Shown piece by piece: positions 22,820 to 31,012 of a stretch of 39,768 nucleotides of DNA. The position numbers and the translations under genes are program-made. How positions within the stretch are numbered: position 1 is the stretch's first letter; the number at the start of each line of letters is the position of its first letter. The stretch is from Stenotrophomonas sp. PS02298 (GTDB lineage Bacteria > Pseudomonadota > Gammaproteobacteria > Xanthomonadales > Xanthomonadaceae). The notes below the pieces were generated by a model, which saw only the letters and a program-made list of their open reading frames with translations, searched no databases and had not been told where the DNA came from. The DNA is taken from assembly GCF_029959445.1 (NCBI RefSeq), contig NZ_JASCOR010000025.1:1-39768 (forward strand), read 5' to 3'.

Positions 22820-23566
22820 TTGTTGCGCTGGTGGCAGCGCACACCGCCTCCACTTGATGACACGCTCTGGCAGCAGACCTGCCAGCAATGCCTGTGGCTG
22901 TCCGGCTTGTCCGCCGAGCGCGAGCGCAAGCTGCGGGCGTTGGTGGAGCTGTTCCTGCAGCGCAAGACCATCACCCCGGTTGCCGGGCTGGAGCTGGACG
23001 ACGGCCAGCGCATGGTGCTGGCCGCCCTGTGTTGCCTGCCGCTGATCGAGTTCGGCCGCGAGGGCCTGCATGGCTGGTCGGAACTGGTGGTGTACCCGGA
23101 TGCCTTCCGCGTGCGCCAGAGCCATACCGATGCGGCCGGGGTATTGCATGAGTGGGATGACGAACTGATCGGCGAGGCCTGGGGCAGCGGTCCGCTGATC
23201 CTGTCGTGGGCAGATGTGCAGGCCGACATCGCCGATCCGCAGGCCGGCTTCTGCGTGGCGGTGCATGAGATGGCACACAAGATCGATGCACTGGATGGCG
23301 CCATCGATGGCACGCCGCCGCTGCCGCGCGACTGGCAGCGGCAATGGGCGCGGGATTTCCAGCAGGCCTATGACGCGTTCTGCGTGCAGGTGGATGCGGA
23401 CGTTGAGACCGTGATTGATCCGTATGCAGCGGAAGCGCCGGAGGAATTCTTCGCAGTGGTCAGCGAGTACCACTTCTCCGCGCCGGAACTGCTGGTGCAG
23501 ACGATGCCGGCGGTGGCGGCGCATCTGCGCCGGTTTTATGGGCCAGTTGAAGCTGGGCTGCGGTAG
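22820..23566 (+). CDS. mtfA: MtfA-type zinc peptidase (M90)
   Basis: 248 aa. The metallopeptidase motif HEMAHKIDALDG (about 150-161) matches the characteristic HExxHKxDxxDG of the M90/MtfA family, and the third zinc-ligand region is likely EEFFAVVSEYHF near residue 215. The length fits MtfA (about 265 aa). In E. coli MtfA binds the repressor Mlc and so modulates ptsG; the peptidase activity is conserved, but its natural substrate is unclear. The start is uncertain: TTG 22820 gives MLRWWQRT. The frame also extends a few codons upstream (LIQS) with only CTG, so a non-ATG start is likely. Confidence 0.9.
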   Translation: MLRWWQRTPPPLDDTLWQQTCQQCLWLSGLSAERERKLRALVELFLQRKTITPVAGLELDDGQRMVLAALCCLPLIEFGREGLHGWSELVVYPDAFRVRQSHTDAAGVLHEWDDELIGEAWGSGPLILSWADVQADIADPQAGFCVAVHEMAHKIDALDGAIDGTPPLPRDWQRQWARDFQQAYDAFCVQVDADVETVIDPYAAEAPEEFFAVVSEYHFSAPELLVQTMPAVAAHLRRFYGPVEAGLR

Positions 23567-23582
23567 AGCAGGATCAAAGGCG

Positions 23583-23685
23583 AACCCCTCCCCGGCCCTC
23601 CCCTTGGCTACGCCAAAGGGAGGGAGCGAAGCTTGCGCCATCCCTTGCGCACGCAGTGCGTAGGGGAGGGTTGGGGAGGGGTTGG
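23583..23685. repeat. CCCTCCCC/GGGGAGGG intergenic inverted repeat
   Basis: Left arm CCCCTCCCCGGCCCTCCCC and right arm GGGGAGGGTTGGGGAGGGG frame an inner TTGGCTACGCCAA hairpin and an AAGGGAGGGAGCGAAG block. Related copies occur at 28822-28868 and 34580-34660. It fills the gap between convergent mtfA and phoQ, so it may serve as a bidirectional terminator. Confidence 0.75.
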
Positions 23686-23767
23686 CTTTGGATTTTGGCT
23701 TCAGCTCCTCACGCACGCAGCGCGGGGCAATGACAGACCGTCCGCTGATGCCCTGAACCGCCAGGAT

Positions 23768-25195
23768 TTAAATCCCCGGCGGCAAGGTCACTTCAAACCG
23801 GGCGCCGCCCAGTTCTTCGGAACGCTTGACCTGCAGCTCACCACGATAAGCCTTGATCAGGTCCTGCACGATCGACAGACCAATGCCGTGGCCCTGCACG
23901 CGCTCATCGCCACGCACACCGCGCTGCAGCACCTTGGCGATGTTGTCCTCGGCGATACCCGGGCCGTCGTCATCCACCGCCAGCACCAGGCCGGCACGCT
24001 TGCCGTTGCCTGCAGTGATCGGCTTTGCGGTCAGCAACACGCGGCGGTTGGCCCATTTGAAGGCGTTCTCGAGCAGGTTGCCCAGCAGTTCCTGCAAGTC
24101 GCCCGGCTCGCCGTAGAAGTTGACCCCCGGCGTTACCTCGAACTCGCAGAACACACCCTTGGCGGCGTAGACCTTCTCCAGTCCACGCACGATCTCTTCG
24201 GCGGTGGCCTCGATCGGCACCGGTGCCGAGAACAGCTTGTGTCCTGACGATGCCGCACGCGCCAGCTGGTAGGACACCAGGTTGTTCATGCGCTGCAGCT
24301 GCACGCCCACTTCCTCGCGCAGGTCAGCCTCGTTGCTGGTGCCGCTTTCCAACTGGGTACGCAGCACTGCCAATGGCGTCTTCAGGCTATGCGCGAGATC
24401 GGCCAGGGTGTTGCGCTGGCGCTCGAGGTTTTCGCGCTCGCTTTCGATGAAGGCGTTGATGCTCTCGGTCAGCGGCTCCAGCTCGCGCGGATGCAGCTCG
24501 CTCATGCGCTCTCGTTCACCGCGCTGGACGCGGGTCAGTTCGTTGATCACGCGCTTGAGTGGGCGCAGGCTCCATTGCAGCACCAGCGTCTGCAGCAACA
24601 GCAGGATCAGGCCGGTAACGCCCAGCCAGAACCACACCGCCGCGCGGAAACTGCGCAACTGCATGCCCAGCGCGCGCGAATCTTCAAGCACATAGATGGT
24701 GTACGGAAACTCGGATTCCGGCGCGCCGTCACCGCCCCACACCAGGCCCATGCCATAGCGATAGACCTCGCCGGGCGTGCCGTCGATCTGGGTGATGGGC
24801 AAGGGGCCTTCGAACACTTCCTCGCGCGGTTTGAGCGTACGTTCACTCACGTCCGGCAGCATCGGGCCTTCGGCCGACATCGAGTTCGCTACATGGCCAG
24901 GCATGACGACCTGCAGGTACAGGCCGCTGCCGGGGAAATCAAAGCGTGGGTCCGGCGGCTGTTCGCGGATGTACAGCGAGCCGTCACGGGTGAAATCGAT
25001 GCCACCGGCATAGGCGGTGGCGTAGTTCTTCAGGCGCTCGCTGAGGTTGTCACGCGCGGTCTGGCCGAAGGCCGCGTCCAGCGCGTAACCGGCCAAGGCC
25101 AGGAAGGCCACCAGACCCACCGAGGCAGCCAGCAGCTGGCGGGCCTGCAACGAGCGGGGCCGCCAACGCTTCAATAGCCACTGACGGCCCGTCAT
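23768..25195 (-). CDS. phoQ: PhoQ-type sensor histidine kinase
   Basis: 475 aa from ATG 25195 (GTG immediately before is an alternative). Membrane segments lie at about 19-41 and 185-207, enclosing a 140-residue periplasmic sensor. A HAMP-like segment follows. The dimerization helix has LADLAHSLKTPLAVL with phospho-acceptor His269, then the N box NLLENAFKWANRR and ATP-lid boxes DDDGPGIA and GHGIGLSI. It is encoded directly after phoP and should phosphorylate it in response to low divalent cations or cationic peptides, as known for PhoQ. The sensor domain sequence differs from enterobacterial PhoQ, so the signal is an inference. Confidence 0.9.
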   Translation of the reverse strand: MTGRQWLLKRWRPRSLQARQLLAASVGLVAFLALAGYALDAAFGQTARDNLSERLKNYATAYAGGIDFTRDGSLYIREQPPDPRFDFPGSGLYLQVVMPGHVANSMSAEGPMLPDVSERTLKPREEVFEGPLPITQIDGTPGEVYRYGMGLVWGGDGAPESEFPYTIYVLEDSRALGMQLRSFRAAVWFWLGVTGLILLLLQTLVLQWSLRPLKRVINELTRVQRGERERMSELHPRELEPLTESINAFIESERENLERQRNTLADLAHSLKTPLAVLRTQLESGTSNEADLREEVGVQLQRMNNLVSYQLARAASSGHKLFSAPVPIEATAEEIVRGLEKVYAAKGVFCEFEVTPGVNFYGEPGDLQELLGNLLENAFKWANRRVLLTAKPITAGNGKRAGLVLAVDDDGPGIAEDNIAKVLQRGVRGDERVQGHGIGLSIVQDLIKAYRGELQVKRSEELGGARFEVTLPPGI

Positions 25196-25218
25196 CACGC
25201 TCTACCCCTTGGCGGGGC

Positions 25219-25902
25219 TCAGCCCTCGTTGCGCGGAATCGCGAAACGGTAACCGCGGCCACGCACGGTTTCGATCGGCTTCAATTCGCCATCGGGATCG
25301 AGCTTCTTGCGCAGGCGGCCGATGAACACTTCCAGCACGTTGGAGTCGCGGTCGAAGTCCTGCTGGTAGATGTGCTCGGTCAGGTCGGCCTTGGAGACCA
25401 ACTCACCGGCATGCATCATCAGGTACTCCAGCACCTTGTACTCGTAGCTGGTCAGGTCGACATTGCTGCCGGCCACGCTCACGGTCTGGGCGGCCAGATC
25501 CAATGCAACCGGGCCACATTCCAGGGTCGGCTTGGACCAGCCAGCGGCGCGGCGCAGCAGCGCGTTGACGCGAGCCAGCAGCTCTTCGACATGGAACGGC
25601 TTGACCAGGTAGTCGTCGGCGCCCTGCTTCAGGCCCTCGACCTTGTCCTGCCAGCTGGAACGGGCGGTCAGGATCAGCACCGGGAATTTCTTGCCCTCGT
25701 CACGCAGCGCGCGGATCAGCTCCATGCCCGACATCTTGGGCAGGCCCAGATCGATGATGCCCACGTCGAACGGCACTTCGCGGCCCATATACAGGCCTTC
25801 TTCGCCATCCTGAGCGGCATCCACGGCGAAACCTTCGCGCTTGAGCCGGGCCGCAAGGGTTTCCCGCAGCGGGGCTTCGTCTTCAACCAGAAGGATACGC
25901 AT
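25219..25902 (-). CDS. phoP: PhoP-type response regulator
   Basis: 227 aa. The receiver domain (1-115) has the acidic pocket VEDE, phospho-acceptor Asp51 in IIDLGLP, Thr79 in LTARSS and Lys101 in LVKPF. The OmpR-type winged helix (about 128-225) has LTSYEYKVLEYLMMHAGE and SNVLEVFIGRLRKKL, then a RGRGYRF wing. It regulates envelope and magnesium genes in related bacteria. phoQ starts 23 bases downstream. Upstream on the same strand is a small periplasmic protein gene, a likely operon member. Confidence 0.95.
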   Translation of the reverse strand: MRILLVEDEAPLRETLAARLKREGFAVDAAQDGEEGLYMGREVPFDVGIIDLGLPKMSGMELIRALRDEGKKFPVLILTARSSWQDKVEGLKQGADDYLVKPFHVEELLARVNALLRRAAGWSKPTLECGPVALDLAAQTVSVAGSNVDLTSYEYKVLEYLMMHAGELVSKADLTEHIYQQDFDRDSNVLEVFIGRLRKKLDPDGELKPIETVRGRGYRFAIPRNEG

Positions 25903-25975
25903 GAACTCTCCCTAGTACTTTGGGCCGACCTTACGGCCAGCGTGTGTATTCAAAAACCACAACCACTATCGCTGT

Positions 25976-26359
25976 TCAGGAGTTATCGCCGCGTGGTGGC
26001 AGCTCCGCCCGCTGGTCGCGCGGGTGGTCTCGTGAAGGCGCAGGGTCGTCCATGTAGCGTACGCGCCCACGGTCATCCATGTATTTGACACGATTGATGT
26101 CGCGGCCGTCATACGGCACGCGTTCGGCCCCAAGAATGCGCCCACCGGTCTCGCGTTGCACGCGCCGGACGGCATCGGACAACGAACGGTCATTGCCCTG
26201 GCGGGCCACGCGTGCACCGCCATCAGCGCTGGCGACACGGGCGCTGTCGCCCCGGGACTGCTGTGGCTGCTGCGCCGACGCCACGACCACGCCCGGACCG
26301 GCCACGACCAACGTGGCAATCAGGGTGACCAGCAGACGACGACGGGAAAGCGAATGCAT
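25976..26359 (-). CDS. Small periplasmic protein, PepSY-like segment
   Basis: 127 aa. MHSLSRRRLLVTLIATLVVA with VVVASAQ cleavage sequence is a signal peptide. The mature protein has a polar Gln/Ser/Arg part, then LSDAVRRVQRETGGRILGAE and a tyrosine-containing YMDDRGRVRYMDDP, the helix-then-beta pattern of a PepSY-like unit. It ends in a charged tail. ATG 26359 was chosen for the signal peptide. It lies 73 bases upstream of phoP in the same direction. Small PepSY proteins next to two-component systems often modulate the sensor kinase; that role here is inference. Confidence 0.75.
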   Translation of the reverse strand: MHSLSRRRLLVTLIATLVVAGPGVVVASAQQPQQSRGDSARVASADGGARVARQGNDRSLSDAVRRVQRETGGRILGAERVPYDGRDINRVKYMDDRGRVRYMDDPAPSRDHPRDQRAELPPRGDNS

Positions 26360-26558
26360 GGGACAGATCCTAGCGGACGGCGAGGCAACGTTCAAAATTC
26401 GTAAACCACGACCCGGGAAGATTTTTCATGGGCCTTACGAAATTGAGCCAAATTCTTGATTTTTAGGGGTGAATCCGATCTGAATCCGTCCGCCCGCCCC
26501 GCGCACTCGTTCAGCAAGCTGACCGGACAAAGAACCCTTCCCCGCCCAACCTACCGGC

Positions 26559-27566
26559 TCAGGCGACCCGCTCTGCCTGCCTGCGAGTGACCTGCAACGC
26601 CTGCTCGACCAAGGCCCAGTCAGCGCCGGGGCGGTGCGCGCCTTCGCTGAGCACCTGGCGGAAGCCACGCCCACCCGGCTGCCCGTGGAACAGGCCGAGC
26701 ACGTGGCGGGTGATGTGCTTCAGCGCCAGGCCGGCGGCCAGCTGCGCTTCCACATAAGGACGCAGCGCGACCAGCAGTTCCTCACGCCCGCGCAGCGGCT
26801 GGCCGGTCTGGGCACAGTCCAACGCATGCAGCACATAAGGGTCGTGGTAGGCGGCACGACCGAGCATTACCCCGTCCAGGTGCTGCATGTGCTGCTGCGC
26901 GGCCTCGACCGTGGCGATGCCGCCATTGATCACCAATGGCAGCGTCGGGCGCTCGCGCTTGAGCTGGTAAGCCCATTCGTAGCGCAGCGGCGGGATCTCA
27001 CGGTTCTCCTTGGGCGACAGGCCCTTGAGCCAGGCATTGCGGGCGTGCACCACCACCATCGCCGCGCCGGCCTGGACCTGCCGGTCCACAAAACCAGCGA
27101 ACACCTCGTAGTCCTTGTCCTCGTCCACGCCCAGGCGGCATTTCACGGTGATCGGAATATCCACCGCCGCCACCATCGCCGCCACGCATTCAGCAACCAA
27201 TTCAGGTTCGCGCATCAGGCAAGCACCAAAACGCCCGGCCTGGACCCGGTCCGACGGGCAGCCGCAATTGAGGTTGACCTCGTCATAGCCCCAATCGGCA
27301 GCGATACGCGCGGCCTGGGCCAACGCATCGGGATCGCTGCCACCCAGCTGCAGCGCCAGCGGCTGCTCCACCGGATTGAAGCCGATCAGCCGCTCGCGGT
27401 CGCCATGGATCACCGCATTGGCGTGCACCATCTCGGTATACAGCCGCGCACCCGGCGCCAGCAGCCGGTGAAATACCCGGCAATGCCTGTCGGTCCAATC
27501 CATCATCGGGGCGACGGACAGGCGCAGGGAGTCGGCGTAGCGGGTGTTTTGAGGCAGGGATGGCAT
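26559..27566 (-). CDS. dusA: tRNA-dihydrouridine(20/20a) synthase
   Basis: 335 aa, typical DusA length. A flavin-binding TIM barrel shows VAPMMDWTDRHCR at the N-terminus, LQLGGSDPDALAQAA, and the catalytic NLNCGCPSDRV with its active cysteine. VHARNAWLKGLSPKENR is the DusA-specific signature, followed by NGGIATVEAA and GVMLGRAAYHDP. It reduces uridines 20/20a of the tRNA D-loop with NADPH and FMN. ATG 27566 gives MPSLPQNTRYADSLRLSVAP; a start 15 codons upstream is less likely. No operon partner; the neighbours lie more than 200 bases away. Confidence 0.95.
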   Translation of the reverse strand: MPSLPQNTRYADSLRLSVAPMMDWTDRHCRVFHRLLAPGARLYTEMVHANAVIHGDRERLIGFNPVEQPLALQLGGSDPDALAQAARIAADWGYDEVNLNCGCPSDRVQAGRFGACLMREPELVAECVAAMVAAVDIPITVKCRLGVDEDKDYEVFAGFVDRQVQAGAAMVVVHARNAWLKGLSPKENREIPPLRYEWAYQLKRERPTLPLVINGGIATVEAAQQHMQHLDGVMLGRAAYHDPYVLHALDCAQTGQPLRGREELLVALRPYVEAQLAAGLALKHITRHVLGLFHGQPGGRGFRQVLSEGAHRPGADWALVEQALQVTRRQAERVA

Positions 27567-27780
27567 GCAGCGCGGGGTCTTGTGATGCGTGGATCGGCTA
27601 TTTTCGCCCAAGTCCCGCGTTCACGCTGGCATATCGGTACTGGCTTTCAGCTTGCGACCGGGTTTGTGTGCGGCCGTTTGGCTGCAAGCGGCGCCAAAAG
27701 CTGGCGGATCACGGCAGCAGGAACAGGCCGCAGCGATCCGCCTGGATCAGGACTGCCCAAGGCAAACACCGGGGCGTTGA

Positions 27781-28128
27781 TCAAGGCAGACCCGGCATCA
27801 GCGACAACAACACCAGCCACAGCACCTTGCAGGCCACGTGCAGGGCCTGGTCCAGGTTGTAGCTGATGCGATGGCCACACTTGAGGTCATCTATCAGCAT
27901 GTGGCTCAGGGTTTCCAGCACCGCAAGCACGATGCTGCCGGTGATCCAGCCCACCGCGCCGCCGTGGATCACGCCATGCGCGGCCAGTGCCTGGTACCAG
28001 GGCACATCAGGCACCGGCGCATGCCGGTTTTTGGCCCGCGACAGAAACTCACCCTGCAAGGGGTAGTCGGCCACGACATGAGCAAAGACCAACAACCCAA
28101 ACATCTGTAGCAGCGTGTAGTAGGTCAT
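27781..28128 (-). CDS. DUF3307 membrane protein
   Basis: 115 aa. Several hydrophobic segments predict three to four membrane helices. The family pattern is present: HVVADYPLQGEFLSRAKN near the N-terminus, AAHGVIHGGAVGWI in the middle and ETLSHMLIDDLKC (about 70-82). DUF3307 proteins are small integral membrane proteins of unknown role, often phage- or defence-associated elsewhere; here the location is core genome. Length is close to the family norm. 214 bases separate it from dusA, and nothing is recognised in that gap. Confidence 0.85.
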   Translation of the reverse strand: MTYYTLLQMFGLLVFAHVVADYPLQGEFLSRAKNRHAPVPDVPWYQALAAHGVIHGGAVGWITGSIVLAVLETLSHMLIDDLKCGHRISYNLDQALHVACKVLWLVLLSLMPGLP

Positions 28129-28425
28129 CTAGGGTGTGCGTTGGGGCGTGGATCGGAGTCTGGCATCACTTGGGGTACCGGCGCGATCTGTGCTGCACAA
28201 ACTTCCGGGGATCCATATCCGGCGACACGCAAGCCCGGCACGCCCCCTGCGTGCGCTCTGCATGCCGACTCGGCAGCACTCACGCTGCCTGGCCACTTAC
28301 CCACCCCTGTGCTTCTTGTCTTGGCGCCTGCCATGCGGACCGCGGTCGTTATGGCAGGTCCAGTCTAGACCGGTACCGTAAGAACAGGGCCGCTAGAATT
28401 GGCGGCCCCTTATTCGAGCACCGCC

Positions 28426-28758
28426 ATGAACGCCTATGCCCTGCTGGCCTGCGCCATCGCCCTGGAAGTGCTCGCAACCTCCCTCCTAAAGGCGTCAGAT
28501 GGCATGAGCCGGCTATGGCCAACCGTTGGTGCCCTGGCCGGTTACAGCGTGTGCTTCTGGTTGCTGGCGCTGGTGATGAGGACGATACCCACCGGTATCG
28601 CCTATGCGATCTGGTCCGGTGTCGGCATCGTGCTGATCTCCTTGATCGGGTTGTTCGTGTTCAAACAGAAGCTTGATGCGGCCGCCATCGTCGGCATTGG
28701 CCTGATCTGCGCCGGGGTGCTGGTGATCAACCTGTTCTCGCGTTCGTCGGCACATTGA
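28426..28758 (+). CDS. Small multidrug resistance (SMR) efflux protein, EmrE-like
   Basis: 110 aa, the usual SMR length, with four membrane helices. The essential membrane glutamate is Glu14 in ALEVLATSLLK, and the second signature PTGIAYAIWSGVG (about 55-67) is present. SMR proteins work as antiparallel dimers exchanging protons for cationic compounds. The spacing and Thr-Gly-Ile-Ala-Tyr-Ala sequence favour the EmrE/QacE branch over the guanidinium exporter Gdx (SugE). A possible -10 box TAGAAT lies at 28394-28399. No guanidine riboswitch is visible upstream. Confidence 0.92.
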   Translation: MNAYALLACAIALEVLATSLLKASDGMSRLWPTVGALAGYSVCFWLLALVMRTIPTGIAYAIWSGVGIVLISLIGLFVFKQKLDAAAIVGIGLICAGVLVINLFSRSSAH

Positions 28759-28796
28759 GCAGGCATAGGTCCGGCGGGGATCGCTGGGAAGGCCCC

Positions 28797-28819
28797 TGCC
28801 GAGCATGGCTCGGCACTAC
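28797..28819 (-). repeat. SMAG (GTAG-type REP) copy 1
   Basis: On the minus strand this reads GTAGTGCCGAGC-ATG... with complementary arms. It matches the GTAG-headed palindromic REPs described in Stenotrophomonas maltophilia. It lies just downstream of the SMR gene. Confidence 0.85.
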
Positions 28820-28821
28820 CG

Positions 28822-28868
28822 CTTCGCTCCCTCCCTTTTGCGTAGCAAAGGGGAGGGTTGGGGAGGGG
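28822..28868. repeat. CTCCCTCCC/GGGGAGGGTTGGGG repeat
   Basis: A second copy of the element at 23583-23685, here GCTCCCTCCCTTTTGCG followed by CGTAGCAAAGGGGAGGGTTG and GGGAGGGG. It directly abuts SMAG copy 1, forming a compound intergenic repeat. Confidence 0.75.
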
Positions 28869-28931
28869 TGCTCTGGCTCTTGCCTGCTTCGCGACTTATG
28901 CCACTCCTACTGGTATTGCTTGCAACGCCCC

Positions 28932-28954
28932 TGCCGAGCATGGCTCGGCACTAC
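28932..28954 (-). repeat. SMAG (GTAG-type REP) copy 2
   Basis: Identical in sequence and orientation to the copy at 28797-28819 and 135 bases away, both between the SMR gene and pncA. The surrounding GCCCCTGCCGAG is also shared. Confidence 0.85.
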
Positions 28955-29010
28955 GAGGCATTGATCGGCACTGCCTTAAACTGTGCGTCCCCCGCGTCAG
29001 GAAGTTGTCG

Positions 29011-29631
29011 ATGTACGGAACAGACGTTGCGCTGCTGGTTATCGATCTACAACCGGATTTCATGCCCGGCGGTGCCCTGCCCTGCCAGCACGGCGATGCC
29101 ATCGTGCCCGCCATCGCTGCGCTGCTGGATGCGCGCGACTATCAGACCGTGGTTGCAACCCAGGACTGGCATCCGGCCGATCATGCCTCGTTCGCCAGCC
29201 AGCACGTCGGGCACAAACCCTTCGACTCCATCCAACTGCACGGCCAGCCACAAACGCTGTGGCCGGACCACTGCGTGCAGGGCAGCGCAGGTGCCAGCCT
29301 GGATGCGCGCGTGGACTGGAAACATGCCGACCTGATCCTGCGCAAAGGCACCCAGCGCGACGTGGACTCGTATAGCGCGTTCCGCGAAAACATCGGCCCA
29401 CAGGCGACGCGCGCGCCCACCGGACTGGCTGGCTGGCTGCACGAACGCGGCATCCGCGAAGTCCATGTCTGCGGACTGGCACGTGACTACTGCGTGCTGT
29501 GGAGTGCGCAGGATGCTGCGATCAGCGGCTTTGCCGTGCGCTTCCTGTGGGAGCTGACCCGTCCGGTGTCGGCAGCCAACGATGCCGCCACCCGCATCGC
29601 CTTGAACGAATGCGGGATCCACATCGACTAA
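29011..29631 (+). CDS. pncA: Nicotinamidase
   Basis: 206 aa. Isochorismatase-fold motifs are complete: Asp12 in LLVIDLQPDF, metal ligands Asp52, His54 and His58 in QDWHPADH, the acid-base Lys112 in LRKGTQRD and the nucleophile Cys161 in VCGLARDYCV with its cis-peptide context. It hydrolyses nicotinamide to nicotinate and ammonia for NAD salvage and activates pyrazinamide in species that take it up. ATG 29011 was chosen; the frame is open 51 codons upstream through repeat sequence and is not credible there. A sirtuin gene, which generates nicotinamide, lies 3.5 kb away. Confidence 0.93.
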   Translation: MYGTDVALLVIDLQPDFMPGGALPCQHGDAIVPAIAALLDARDYQTVVATQDWHPADHASFASQHVGHKPFDSIQLHGQPQTLWPDHCVQGSAGASLDARVDWKHADLILRKGTQRDVDSYSAFRENIGPQATRAPTGLAGWLHERGIREVHVCGLARDYCVLWSAQDAAISGFAVRFLWELTRPVSAANDAATRIALNECGIHID

Positions 29632-29659
29632 GCCCGATCTGCGGATCCGGCTCGACTGA

Positions 29660-30511
29660 TCAGCGGAACACCACGGTGCGGTGACCATTGAGCAGGATGC
29701 GATGCTCGACATGGCGGCGCACTGCACGTGCAAGCACCTGCGATTCGGTATCGCTGCCCAGCTGCACCAGGTCACGCGGCGTCATCGCATGATCCACACG
29801 CGCCACGTCCTGCTCGATGATCGGGCCTTCGTCCAGGTCCGAGGTCACGTAATGCGCGGTGGCGCCGATGATCTTGACCCCGCGCGCATGCGCCTGGTGG
29901 TACGGCTGTGCGCCCTTGAAGCTGGGCAGGAAGCTGTGATGGATGTTGATCGCGCGGCCCGACAACGCCTGGCATAGACGCGGCGACAGGATCTGCATGT
30001 AACGCGCCAGCACCACCAGATCGATGCGTTCGCGCTCGACCAGATCGATGATCTGCTGTTCCTGCTGCTCGCGGTTCTCGGCGCTCACTGGCAGGTGATG
30101 GAACGGCACAGTGTAGGAACCGGCCAGCCCGGCGAAGTCGTTGTGGTTGGATGCCACCGCAGCGATATCCACCTTCAGCTGGCGGCTATGGGTGCGGAAC
30201 AGCAGGTCATTGAGGCAATGGCCCTGCTTGCTGACCAGCACCAGCAGGCGCGCGCGGCGGCGCGCATCATGCAATTCCCACTGCATCGCGAACTCTTCAC
30301 CCAGGCCCTGCAGCCTGGCACGCACCACCGGCTCATCCCCGCTGGTGCTCATGTCGAAATGCACGCGCAGGAAGAAGCGGCCGCTTTCATCGTCACCAAA
30401 CTGCTGGGCATCGAGGATGTTGCAACCCGACTCGAACAGCAGGCCGGACACGCGATAGACGATGCCGGTGCGGTCCGGGCAGGAAAGGGTGAGGATGAAA
30501 TCAGGACGCAT
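29660..30511 (-). CDS. purU: Formyltetrahydrofolate deformylase
   Basis: 283 aa. An N-terminal ACT-like domain (DFILTLSCPDRTGIVYRVSG) is followed by a formyl-transferase fold. The fold has SNHNDFAGLAG, INIHHSFLPSFKGAQPYHQA and IGATAHYVTSDLDEGPII, carrying the conserved Asn, His and Asp of the active site. PurU hydrolyses 10-formyl-THF to formate and THF, balancing the one-carbon pool and supplying formate for purine synthesis. ATG 30511 (MRPDF) is preferred over an ATG four codons earlier. The gene converges with pncA, 28 bases apart. Confidence 0.95.
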   Translation of the reverse strand: MRPDFILTLSCPDRTGIVYRVSGLLFESGCNILDAQQFGDDESGRFFLRVHFDMSTSGDEPVVRARLQGLGEEFAMQWELHDARRRARLLVLVSKQGHCLNDLLFRTHSRQLKVDIAAVASNHNDFAGLAGSYTVPFHHLPVSAENREQQEQQIIDLVERERIDLVVLARYMQILSPRLCQALSGRAINIHHSFLPSFKGAQPYHQAHARGVKIIGATAHYVTSDLDEGPIIEQDVARVDHAMTPRDLVQLGSDTESQVLARAVRRHVEHRILLNGHRTVVFR

Positions 30512-30609
30512 GGCCAACAACATTTATCAGTGGGGTCGTGGAAAGTAACCGTTCCAGTCGATTCCCAGCAAAGACAGTTGCAGCTGACACGGTTTGCCCG
30601 TCGGCCTGC

Positions 30610-30873
30610 TCAGTGCGGATGCACCGTCAACGCCACCAGCCGCATCACCAAGGGCCGCACCACCAGTACACAGCAGAATGCGGTCGGCATCGCCAGGCAG
30701 TAGGCGGACAGCACCCGCGCCGGGAACTGGCCATCGATGCCGGCATTGGCGGCGGTGATCACCAGGCACATCAGCATGGCCATGATCGAGGCCATGAAAA
30801 ACGCGAAAACAACAGGCGTGGTGCGCGCATGCAATTTCCAGCGGGCAACGGCGACGGAACGGGGGTCTGGCAT
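30610..30873 (-). CDS. DUF2798 small membrane protein
   Basis: 87 aa. Two membrane helices (about residues 19-40 and 55-75) frame a short loop with NAGIDGQF; the pattern FFMASIMAMLMCLVITA and LAMPTAFCCVLVVRPLVMRL matches DUF2798. Function is unknown. ATG 30873 gives MPDPRSVAV; longer frames upstream run through the LysR gene on the opposite strand and are discounted. It is divergent from that LysR regulator with 139 bases between, the usual sign of a regulator-target pair. Confidence 0.8.
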   Translation of the reverse strand: MPDPRSVAVARWKLHARTTPVVFAFFMASIMAMLMCLVITAANAGIDGQFPARVLSAYCLAMPTAFCCVLVVRPLVMRLVALTVHPH

Positions 30874-30974
30874 CCAACGAGGTCCATGCATGCAGCAATC
30901 AGGTGCTGCGGGCCGGGCACGATAGTCGGCGAGCCGGGGGACGGCTAGATCGCGTCGGCTTGGGGCTTTATAAA

Positions 30975-30990
30975 GATTTACTTTGTAATC
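30975..30990. promoter_or_regulatory. Candidate LysR operator between DUF2798 and lysR-type gene
   Basis: GATTTACTTTGTAATC is an imperfect palindrome (inner TTAC-TTT-GTAA is perfect) in the divergent intergenic region, with an overlapping TATAAA at about 30969-30974. LysR-type regulators bind T-N11-A palindromes in this position, so autoregulation plus control of DUF2798 is plausible. Confidence 0.45.
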
Positions 30991-31012
30991 CTCCCGGAAA
31001 ATGCCAACCGGC

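Noticed and set aside
28129..28425. Guanidine (ykkC-type) riboswitch upstream of the SMR gene
   Set aside because: I found no paired ACGR-loop hairpins or ykkC core blocks, and the protein looks EmrE-like rather than Gdx-like.
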